Source: Streptomyces sp. NRRL F-2580
GTDB taxonomy: Bacteria; Actinomycetota; Actinomycetes; Streptomycetales; Streptomycetaceae
Length of the DNA stretch: 64,000 nucleotides
Direction: 5' to 3'
NCBI RefSeq assembly: GCF_000720115.1
Contig: NZ_JOIR01000019.1
Coordinates: 1 to 64,000 of the forward strand
Part shown: piece after piece, positions 57,613-64,000 of the stretch
Layout of the letters: each line of letters opens with the position of its first letter
Numbering within the stretch: the first letter of the stretch is position 1
Translations under genes and position numbers: made by a program
The notes under the pieces: model-generated
What the model was told of the DNA's origin: nothing
The model's input: only the letters and a program-made list of their open reading frames with translations
Database searches by the model: none

Positions 57613-58008
57613 ATGCACGAGATGTCCATCGCCATGGCCGTAGTGGGCCAGGTGGAAGAGGCGGCCCGGGCGGGCGGCGCGCGCGCCGTCACCTCCGTAC
57701 GGCTGCGGGTCGGCGAGCTGGCGGGCGTGGTGCCCGACGCGCTGGCCTTCTGTTTCGAACTGGCCTGTGCCGGAACGGTCCTCGACGGCGCGACGCTCGT
57801 CACCGAGTCCGTGCCGGCCCGCGCCCGCTGCGCCTGCTGCCCCGGCACCTGGGCCGTGGGGATGCCCCCCGAACTGTGCTGCCCCGGATGCGGCAGGGCC
57901 ACCGACGTGGAACTGCTGTCGGGCCGTGAGCTGGAGATCCTCAGCGTGCGCTGGGAGGACGGCCCCGCCGGTGCCCGTACCCGCGAACCGATTCCCGAGG
58001 AGGCCTGA
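57613..58008 (+). CDS. hypA: Hydrogenase nickel-insertion protein HypA
   Basis: The 131-aa protein begins MHEMSIAMAVV, the MHE being the nickel-binding N-terminus. It has the zinc-ribbon pairs Cys73/Cys76 (CACC) and Cys90/Cys93 (CPGC). HypA passes nickel with HypB to the precursor of the large subunit. The ATG has GGACGGAG upstream. It lies 3 bp before hypB. Confidence 0.94.
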   Translation: MHEMSIAMAVVGQVEEAARAGGARAVTSVRLRVGELAGVVPDALAFCFELACAGTVLDGATLVTESVPARARCACCPGTWAVGMPPELCCPGCGRATDVELLSGRELEILSVRWEDGPAGARTREPIPEEA

Positions 58009-58011
58009 ACC

Positions 58012-58905
58012 ATGTGCCGAGTGGTCGATCTGCGGCAGGCGGTACTCGCCAAGAACGACATGGCGGCCCAGGTCCTGCGCGCCGAACTCACCGCCCGCGG
58101 AACGACGGTGGTCAACCTGCTCTCCAGCCCCGGAAGCGGGAAGACGGCGCTGCTGGAGCGCGAACTGCTCCTCGCCCGTGAGCGGGGCGTTGCGGTGGCC
58201 GCGCTGACGGCGGACCTGGCCACCGAGAACGACGCGCAGCGGCTGGCCCGTTCGGGCGCACCGGTCAAGCAGGTGCTCACCGACGGACTGTGCCACCTGG
58301 AGGCCGGGATGCTCGGCCGGCACCTGGACGGCTGGCTGCCCGAGGACACCCGGCTGCTCTTCGTGGAGAACGTGGGCAACCTGGTCTGCCCGGCCTCCTA
58401 CGACCTGGGGGAGTCGCTGCGCGTGGTCCTGGCGTCGGTGACGGAGGGCGAGGACAAGCCGCTGAAGTACCCGACCGCCTTCGGACTGGCCCAGCTGGTG
58501 GTGGTCACCAAGACCGACATCGCGCGGGCCGTCGACTTCGACGAGGCCGCCTTCCGCGCCCACGTCGAGCAGGTCAACCCCGGTGTGGAGGTGGTCCTCA
58601 CCTCGGCCCGCGCGGGTGAGGGGATCGGCCTGCTGCTCGACCGGGCGCTGGCGGCGGGGGAGGGCGCCGGGGCGCACACGCCGGTCATGGCGGGCCTCCA
58701 GCAGCCGCACGACCACGGCCACAGCCAGGACCACGGCCACAGCCACGACCACGGCCACAGCCACGACCACGGGGACGGCCACGACCACGGGGACGGCCAC
58801 GACCACGGGGACGGCCATGTGCACGCCCACGGGGACGGCCACGACCACGGTCACGGTCACGATCACGACCACCCGCACGTGCGTTCCGCCGCGCAGACCC
58901 GCTGA
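58012..58905 (+). CDS. hypB: Hydrogenase nickel-insertion GTPase HypB with a C-terminal histidine-rich tail
   Basis: The 297-aa GTPase has P-loop [12 protein letters not shown] (about 39-50), [30 protein letters not shown] and [15 protein letters not shown]. It hydrolyses GTP to drive nickel transfer with HypA. Many HypB proteins have a His-rich stretch near the N-terminus; here it is a 57-residue C-terminal tail (233-289) with 24 His, built of [16 protein letters not shown] repeats. The tail probably stores or buffers nickel. The stop shares a base with the hypF start (TGATG). Confidence 0.95.
   Translation: MCRVVDLRQAVLAKNDMAAQVLRAELTARGTTVVNLLSSPGSGKTALLERELLLARERGVAVAALTADLATENDAQRLARSGAPVKQVLTDGLCHLEAGMLGRHLDGWLPEDTRLLFVENVGNLVCPASYDLGESLRVVLASVTEGEDKPLKYPTAFGLAQLVVVTKTDIARAVDFDEAAFRAHVEQVNPGVEVVLTSARAGEGIGLLLDRALAAGEGAGAHTPVMAGLQQPHDHGHSQDHGHSHDHGHSHDHGDGHDHGDGHDHGDGHVHAHGDGHDHGHGHDHDHPHVRSAAQTR
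58708..58878 (+). repeat. Tandem DNA repeats coding the HypB His-rich tail
   Basis: Units of the form GACCACGGCCACAGC followed by 18-bp units containing CACGACCACGGGGACGGC recur, the latter three times in direct succession around 58768-58822. The repeats keep the reading frame and add His-Asp/Gly/Ser blocks, so tail length could change by slippage without a frameshift. Confidence 0.7.
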
Positions 58906-61304
58906 TGGAGGCCGTGCAGCGCCGCCGCGTCACCGTCCGCGGCGTGGTCCAGGGCGTCGGCTTCCGGCCCTACGTCTACACCCGCGCGACCGGGCTCGGC
59001 CTCGCCGGGCACGTCACCAACACCCCCGAGGGTGTCATCGCGGAGGTCGAGGGCGCCCCGGCCGCCGTCCACCGCTTCTGCGAGCGGCTCGCCGCGGACG
59101 CGCCCCCGCTGGCCGTCGTGGACGCCGTCGACCACTGCGAGGTCCCGGTCTCGGGCGGCGCCGGATTCACCATCATCGCCTCCCGGACCGGCGGCCCCGC
59201 CCGCACCCTGGTCTCCCCGGACGCGGCCACCTGCGCCGACTGCCTCAGCGAACTGGCGGACCCGGCCGACCGCCGCCACCGGCACCCCTTCATCACCTGC
59301 ACCCACTGCGGGCCGCGGTTCACCATCGTCACCGGGCTGCCGTACGACCGCGCCCACACCACCATGGCCCGCTTCCCGATGTGCGCCGACTGCGCCCGCG
59401 AGTACGGCGACCCCGCCGACCGCCGGTTCCACGCCCAGCCGGTCGCCTGCCCGGCCTGCGGCCCCCGGCTGAGGCTCCTCACCGGACAGCCGCCCCGCGA
59501 GACCCCGGGCGTCGACCCGGTCGCCGAGGCCCGCCGGCTCCTGGCGGCCGGGGCGATCCTCGCCGTGAAGGGACTGGGCGGCTACCACCTGGCCTGCGAC
59601 GCCACCCACCCGGGAGCCGTGGCCGCACTGCGCCGCCGCAAGAACCGCGGTGACAAGCCCTTCGCCCTGATGGCCCGGGACCTCTCCGACGCCGAGCGGT
59701 TCGCGCACGTCGGCCCCGAGGAGCGCGAGCTGCTGACGGGGGGCGTACGGCCCATCGTGCTGCTGCGCCGGCGCGACGGCGGCGCGGCGGCTCCGGGCAC
59801 CCCGGGCGCCCTGGCGGACGGGGTGGCCCCGCGCTGTCCCGACCTCGGCGTGATGCTCCCGTACACCCCGGTCCACCACCTGCTGCTCGGCCTGCCCGGC
59901 GACCCCCCGGGGCCCCGCCTGCTCGTCATGACCAGCGGGAACCTCGCCGGCGAGCCCATCGTCACCGACGACGACGAGGCCCTGGACCGGCTCGCCGCCC
60001 TCGCCGACGCCTGGCTCACGCACGACCGCCCCATCCACGTGCCCTGCGACGACTCCGTGGTGCGGGTCTGCGACGGCGAGACGCTGACCCTGCGGCGCTC
60101 GCGCGGGTACGCCCCGCTCCCGCTGACCCTGCCGCTGCCGGTCCCCCCGACCCTCGCCGTGGGCGGGGACCTGAAGAACGCCTTCTGCCTCGGGGCGGGG
60201 CGCCAGGCCTGGCTGTCCGCCCACGTCGGAGACATGGACGACCTCGCCACCCAGTACGCCTTCGAACGCGCCGAGCGCCAGCTGGAGTCCATCACCGGTG
60301 TGGATCCCCTGCGCCTCGCCGCCGACCGGCACCCCGGCTACCGCTCCACCCGCTGGGCTACGCGCGCCGCGGCCGGACGGCCGCTCGTGCGCGTCCAGCA
60401 CCACCACGCGCACATCGCCTCCGCCATGGCGGAGCACGGCCTGGACGGCGGCCGGCCGGTCATCGGCATCGCATTCGACGGCACCGGCTACGGCGACGAC
60501 GGGGCCGTGTGGGGCGGCGAGGTCCTCCTCGCCGACTACACCGGGTACACGCGCTTCGCCCACCTCGGGTACGTGCCGCTCCCGGGCGGGGACGCGGCCG
60601 TGCGGCGTCCGTACCGCATGGCGCTGGCCCATCTGCGGGCCGCGGGCATCGGCTGGAGCCCGGACCTGCCCTGCGCCGCCGCCTGCCCGCCGGACGAACT
60701 CCCGGTGCTGGAACGCCAGCTGGAGCACGGCCTGAACTGTGTCCCGACCTCCAGCATGGGCCGGCTCTTCGACGCCGTCTCCTCCCTGGCCGGCGTCTGC
60801 CACCGGGCGGGGTACGAGGCGCAGGCCGCGATCGAGCTGGAGGGCGCGGCCCTCGGGGCGGGCCCGGCCGGCCCCGGCTACTCCTTCGGACTGCGCCTCC
60901 CGCCCGGCCCGGCCGGCGGTGGTCCGGTCACCGCCGATCCCGCGCCCGTACTGGCCGCCGTGGTGGCCGACGTACGCGCGGGCACGCCCCCGGGGCTGAT
61001 CGCCGCCCGCTTCCACACCGGCGTCGGCTCCCTCGTCGGCACGCTCTGCGCACTCGCGCGCGAGCGGCACGGACTGGAGACCGTCGCACTGACCGGCGGG
61101 GTCTTCGCCAACACCCTGCTGTCGTCCGCGTGTGCCCGCACCCTGCGCGCGAGCGGTTTCACCGTCCTGCGCCACGGCCGGGTCCCCCCGAACGACGGCG
61201 GTCTGTCCCTCGGCCAGCTCGTGGTGGCGGCCGCCGCCGACACCGCGCACCACCCACAGCAAGGAGAAGCCCATGTGCCTGGCGGTACCCGGCAGAGTGC
61301 TTGA
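58905..61304 (+). CDS. hypF: Carbamoyltransferase HypF
   Basis: The 799-aa protein has the four-part HypF layout: an N-terminal acylphosphatase domain ([20 protein letters not shown]), two zinc-finger motifs (CADC...CTHCG near 112-140 and CADC...CPACG near 162-190), a YrdC-like domain ([32 protein letters not shown]) and a Kae1-like C-terminal domain with [14 protein letters not shown]. HypF makes a carbamoyl adenylate from carbamoyl phosphate and moves it to the terminal Cys of HypE. The ATG overlaps the hypB stop, and its own end overlaps hypC by 32 bp. Confidence 0.95.
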   Translation: MEAVQRRRVTVRGVVQGVGFRPYVYTRATGLGLAGHVTNTPEGVIAEVEGAPAAVHRFCERLAADAPPLAVVDAVDHCEVPVSGGAGFTIIASRTGGPARTLVSPDAATCADCLSELADPADRRHRHPFITCTHCGPRFTIVTGLPYDRAHTTMARFPMCADCAREYGDPADRRFHAQPVACPACGPRLRLLTGQPPRETPGVDPVAEARRLLAAGAILAVKGLGGYHLACDATHPGAVAALRRRKNRGDKPFALMARDLSDAERFAHVGPEERELLTGGVRPIVLLRRRDGGAAAPGTPGALADGVAPRCPDLGVMLPYTPVHHLLLGLPGDPPGPRLLVMTSGNLAGEPIVTDDDEALDRLAALADAWLTHDRPIHVPCDDSVVRVCDGETLTLRRSRGYAPLPLTLPLPVPPTLAVGGDLKNAFCLGAGRQAWLSAHVGDMDDLATQYAFERAERQLESITGVDPLRLAADRHPGYRSTRWATRAAAGRPLVRVQHHHAHIASAMAEHGLDGGRPVIGIAFDGTGYGDDGAVWGGEVLLADYTGYTRFAHLGYVPLPGGDAAVRRPYRMALAHLRAAGIGWSPDLPCAAACPPDELPVLERQLEHGLNCVPTSSMGRLFDAVSSLAGVCHRAGYEAQAAIELEGAALGAGPAGPGYSFGLRLPPGPAGGGPVTADPAPVLAAVVADVRAGTPPGLIAARFHTGVGSLVGTLCALARERHGLETVALTGGVFANTLLSSACARTLRASGFTVLRHGRVPPNDGGLSLGQLVVAAAADTAHHPQQGEAHVPGGTRQSA

Positions 61305-61608
61305 CATCGGGGAGAAGGACGGCACCCGCATGGCTACCGTCGACTTCGGCGGCGTGCAGAAGGAGGTGTGCCTGGAGTACCTCCCGGACCTCCAGGTGGG
61401 CGAGTACGCCATCGTCCACGTGGGCTTCGCCCTCCAGCGCCTCGACGAGGAGTCGGCGCGCCGGACCCTCGAACTCTTCGCCGAACTCGGCATGCTCCAG
61501 GAGGAGTTCGGCGACGCGTGGGAACAGGCCGCCGAAGCGGGCGGCGACCCATGGCCCTTCGCCGACGCACCCGCCGTCGCCGCGCCGCAGGAGGAGGTCA
61601 CGCCGTGA
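61273..61608 (+). CDS. hypC: Hydrogenase assembly chaperone HypC
   Basis: The 111-aa protein starts [12 protein letters not shown], where Cys2 holds the Fe(CN)2CO unit. The C-terminal part ([18 protein letters not shown] and an acidic tail) is somewhat longer than the usual 75-90 aa of the family. The ATG has AAGGAG 6 nt upstream and lies inside the end of hypF, so translation is coupled. It is followed by hypD with a GTGA overlap. Confidence 0.94.
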   Translation: MCLAVPGRVLDIGEKDGTRMATVDFGGVQKEVCLEYLPDLQVGEYAIVHVGFALQRLDEESARRTLELFAELGMLQEEFGDAWEQAAEAGGDPWPFADAPAVAAPQEEVTP

Positions 61609-62747
61609 AGTACATCGACGAGTTCCAGGACCCGGAGCTGGCCCGCCGGCTGCTCGACGACATCCACGCCACCGTGACCCGCCCCTGGGCGCTGATGGAG
61701 GTCTGCGGTGGCCAGACCCACACCATCATCCGGCACGGCATCGACCAACTCCTCCCGGACCAGGTGGAGTTGATTCACGGTCCGGGTTGTCCGGTGTGTG
61801 TGACCCCGCTGGAGGTCATCGACAAGGCGCTGGAGATCGCCTCCCGCTCCGACGTGATCTTCTGCTCCTTCGGGGACATGCTCCGGGTGCCCGGGACCGG
61901 CCGCGACCTGTTCCGGGTGCGGAGCGAGGGCGGCGACGTACGCGTCGTCTACTCCCCGCTCGACGCCCTGAGGGTCGCTCAGGAGAACCCGGACCGACAG
62001 GTGGTGTTCTTCGGCATCGGCTTCGAGACCACCGCGCCGCCCAACGCCATGACGGTCCACCAGGCGAAGAAGCTGGGCATCCGCAACTTCAGCCTGCTGG
62101 TGTCCCACGTCCGGGTGCCCCCGGCGATCGAGGCGATCATGCAGTCGCCCAGCTGCCGGGTCCAGGGCTTCCTCGCCGCCGGGCACGTGTGCAGCGTGAT
62201 GGGCGTCGGCGAGTACCCGGAGCTGGCCGCGCGCCACCGGGTGCCGATCGTGGTGACCGGCTTCGAGCCGCTGGACATCCTGGAGGGAGTACGGCGGGCG
62301 GTGCGGCAGCTGGAGCGCGGTGAGCACACCGTCGACAACGCGTACGCGCGGGCCGTCCGCCCGGAGGGCAACCCGGCGGCCCTCGCCATGCTGGAGGACG
62401 TCTTCGAGGTCACCGACCGCGCCTGGCGCGGCATCGGCGTCATCCCCGACAGCGGCTGGCGGCTGTCCGCCCGCTACCGGGAATTCGACGCCGAGCACCG
62501 CTTCTCGGTGACCGGCATCAACACCCGCGAGCCGGCGGCGTGCCGCAGCGGCGAGGTGCTCCAGGGGCTGCTCAAGCCGCACGAGTGCGAGGCCTTCGGC
62601 ACGCTGTGCACCCCGCGCAGCCCGCTCGGCGCCACCATGGTCTCCAGTGAGGGAGCCTGCGCCGCGTACTACCTCTACCGGCGGCTGGAACTGAAGACCG
62701 TGCCCGCCGCCCCGACCGCCCCGCTGGAGGCGAGCCCCGTTGTCTGA
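61605..62747 (+). CDS. hypD: Hydrogenase iron-ligand assembly protein HypD
   Basis: The 380-aa protein has the conserved Cys motifs [10 protein letters not shown] (Cys34) and [10 protein letters not shown] (Cys62, Cys65), plus [15 protein letters not shown] and [13 protein letters not shown]. HypD binds a [4Fe-4S] cluster and, with HypC, builds the Fe(CN)2CO moiety, reducing the HypE thiocyanate. The GTG overlaps the hypC stop (GTGA). Its end overlaps hypE by 8 bp. Confidence 0.95.
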   Translation: MKYIDEFQDPELARRLLDDIHATVTRPWALMEVCGGQTHTIIRHGIDQLLPDQVELIHGPGCPVCVTPLEVIDKALEIASRSDVIFCSFGDMLRVPGTGRDLFRVRSEGGDVRVVYSPLDALRVAQENPDRQVVFFGIGFETTAPPNAMTVHQAKKLGIRNFSLLVSHVRVPPAIEAIMQSPSCRVQGFLAAGHVCSVMGVGEYPELAARHRVPIVVTGFEPLDILEGVRRAVRQLERGEHTVDNAYARAVRPEGNPAALAMLEDVFEVTDRAWRGIGVIPDSGWRLSARYREFDAEHRFSVTGINTREPAACRSGEVLQGLLKPHECEAFGTLCTPRSPLGATMVSSEGACAAYYLYRRLELKTVPAAPTAPLEASPVV

Positions 62748-63801
62748 CACCACACTCGACATCACGGCCTGGACATGCCCGGCCCCGCTGCGCGACCACC
62801 CCCGCGTGGTGATGGGCCACGGCGGCGGGGGAGCGCTCTCCGCCGAACTGGTCCAGCACCTCTTCGCCCCCGCCTTCGGCGGCGAAGCGCTGGCCCAGCT
62901 CGGGGACTCCGCGGCGGTCTCCCTCGGCGGAGTCCGACTGGCCTTCTCCACCGACTCGTACGTGGTGCGGCCGCTCTTCTTCCCCGGCGGCACCATCGGC
63001 GACCTCGCGGTCAACGGCACGGTGAACGACCTGGCCATGAGCGGTGCCCGGGCGGCCTACCTCTCCTGCGGGTTCATCCTGGAGGAGGGCGTCGAGATGT
63101 CCGCGGTGGCGCGCGTGGCCGAGGCCATGGGCGCCGCCGCGCGGGCCGCGGGCGTGGAGGTGGTCACGGGCGACACCAAGGTGGTCGAAGTGGGCCACGG
63201 GGACGGCGTGTACATCAACACCGCGGGCATCGGGATCATCCCGGACGGGGTGGACCTGCGCCCGCAGCGCGTGGTGCCCGGCGACGTCGTCATCGTCAGC
63301 GGCGAGATCGGCCTCCACGGGGTGGCGATCATGAGCGTCCGCGAGGGGCTGGAATTCGGCGTGGACATCGAGAGCGACTGCGCGGCCCTGGGCGGCCTCG
63401 TGCAGAGCATGCTCGCCGTCACCCCGGACCTGCACGTCCTGCGCGACCCCACCCGCGGCGGCCTGGCGGCCTCGCTCAACGAGATCGCGGCCGCCTCGGG
63501 CACCGGCGTCGTGATCAACGAGAGCCGTGTCCCCGTCCCGCCGGCCGTCGCGAACGCCTGCTCGATCCTCGGCCTCGACCCGCTCTACGTGGCCAACGAG
63601 GGCAAGCTGGTCGCCTTCGTCCCCCGTGAACACGCCGACGCCGTCCTCGACGCCATGCGCGCGCACCCCTTGGGCCGGCACGCCACGGTGATCGGCGAGG
63701 CCGTCGACGCGCACCCCGGCATGGTCGTCTCCCGGACCGCCCTCGGCGGCACCCGCGTGGTCGACCTCCCGCTCGGGGAGCAGCTGCCGCGCATCTGCTA
63801 G
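62740..63801 (+). CDS. hypE: Hydrogenase cyanide-ligand protein HypE
   Basis: The 353-aa AIR-synthase-fold protein has [40 protein letters not shown] and [19 protein letters not shown]. It ends PRIC, the terminal Cys being the one carbamoylated by HypF and dehydrated to thiocyanate. The start is TTG at 62740, overlapping hypD by 8 bp; no other start fits. It is the last gene of the operon. A second, shorter HypE-like gene at 9928 lacks this Cys. Confidence 0.95.
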   Translation: MSDTTLDITAWTCPAPLRDHPRVVMGHGGGGALSAELVQHLFAPAFGGEALAQLGDSAAVSLGGVRLAFSTDSYVVRPLFFPGGTIGDLAVNGTVNDLAMSGARAAYLSCGFILEEGVEMSAVARVAEAMGAAARAAGVEVVTGDTKVVEVGHGDGVYINTAGIGIIPDGVDLRPQRVVPGDVVIVSGEIGLHGVAIMSVREGLEFGVDIESDCAALGGLVQSMLAVTPDLHVLRDPTRGGLAASLNEIAAASGTGVVINESRVPVPPAVANACSILGLDPLYVANEGKLVAFVPREHADAVLDAMRAHPLGRHATVIGEAVDAHPGMVVSRTALGGTRVVDLPLGEQLPRIC

Positions 63802-63827
63802 CGCCGGCCGCAGCCCTCAGCGTACGA

Positions 63828-63886
63828 AGAAGCCCCTGGTGGGGCGGGTTTCTCGAGGGAGAATCCCGGCTCCGCCAGGGGCTTCT
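63828..63886. terminator. Nested hairpin terminator after the hydrogenase operon
   Basis: The arms 63828-63842 (AGAAGCCCCTGGTGG) and 63872-63886 (CCGCCAGGGGCTTCT) match at 14 of 15 positions. The loop itself contains TTCTC and GAGAA arms flanked by GGG and CCC, so the transcript can form a branched structure. It starts 27 bp after the hypE stop and has symmetry suited to both strands. No U-run follows. Confidence 0.75.
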
Positions 63887-63919
63887 CGCGCGACGCCGCA
63901 CGAGGGACGCCGAGCGCGT

Positions 63920-63949
63920 GAGAGCAACCGCTGCGGAGCGGTTGCTCTC
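63920..63949. terminator. Perfect 13-bp hairpin, second terminator
   Basis: GAGAGCAACCGCT (63920-63932) and AGCGGTTGCTCTC (63937-63949) form a perfect stem with a GCGG loop. It lies 34 bp beyond the first hairpin and probably provides a back-up or bidirectional stop. The final 50 bp of the window show no gene. Confidence 0.75.
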
Positions 63950-64000
63950 GCCCGGTCCGCCTTCCGTGCGCGGCGGCCGGCCGGAAGACTCGGCACCGGG

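Noticed and set aside
58708..58878. CRISPR array
   Set aside because: The repeats are in frame within hypB and encode a His-rich tail, with no spacers of unique sequence.
58863..63038. 1391-aa minus-strand open frame opposite hypF, hypC and hypD
   Set aside because: Shadow frame; the plus strand carries unmistakable Hyp motifs with overlapping starts.

Overview
This window is very GC-rich DNA from a Streptomyces-like actinomycete. The evidence is strong G/C bias at third codon positions, frequent GTG starts, ATGA/GTGA stop-start overlaps, an AfsA-type butyrolactone synthase, a SARP regulator, rare TTA (Leu) codons in selected genes, and a complete high-affinity actinobacterial [NiFe] hydrogenase operon. 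I see no rRNA, tRNA, CRISPR array, transposase or phage gene.

Layout: (1) 200-8122, minus strand: one operon of an AfsA-like synthase, a large SARP/AfsR-type regulator (with a TTA codon), a LuxR-type ATPase regulator (LAL) and a degenerate acyl-CoA-synthetase-like protein. (2) 8380-10878: an MFS exporter and a HypE-like protein lacking the C-terminal Cys. (3) 11038-33831: a cell-surface polysaccharide locus on both strands. It encodes nucleotide-sugar enzymes (WlbB/WbpD-like acetyltransferase, WecC-like dehydrogenase, WecB/WbpI-like epimerase, Gfo/Idh oxidoreductase, two DegT aminotransferases, a NeuD/PglD-like acetyltransferase, an SDR epimerase). It also encodes glycosyltransferases (WecG/TagA and several GT2), a flippase, three Wzz-like proteins (one fused to an O-antigen ligase/polymerase domain), an exported beta-helix protein and a 1101-aa secreted dimethylformamidase-like/DUF4082 protein. 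(4) 34159-37599: a GT2 protein, an MFS transporter and a TolB-like exported protein. (5) 37674-47828, minus strand: a lipid/polyketide operon of a fatty acyl-AMP ligase, a 2107-aa PKS (ACP-KS-AT-DH-KR-ACP-ER), an acyl-CoA dehydrogenase and an alpha/beta hydrolase. (6) 48751-63801, plus strand: a [NiFe] hydrogenase operon (hypX, small and large subunits, a NifU-like protein, three proteins of unknown function, maturation protease, a 34-aa protein, hypA-B-F-C-D-E) ending in strong hairpins.

How they work together: the hydrogenase operon looks self-sufficient. HypX would supply CO, HypF/HypE cyanide, HypC/HypD would assemble Fe(CN)2CO, HypA/HypB would insert nickel, and the protease would trim the large subunit. 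The polysaccharide locus carries all five activities of a Wlb/Wbp-type UDP-2,3-diacetamido-uronate route, split between its two ends. Seven genes (the SARP, five polysaccharide genes and the second MFS gene) contain TTA codons, so in Streptomyces they would depend on the bldA tRNA; this suggests developmental timing of surface-glycan synthesis. The FAAL/PKS pair resembles FadD32/Pks13 at its loading end but has a different, unusual domain order; its product is unknown.

Limits: all calls come from reading translated sequence and recalling family motifs, with no database search. Coordinates and start codons were checked by hand; domain boundaries are approximate.
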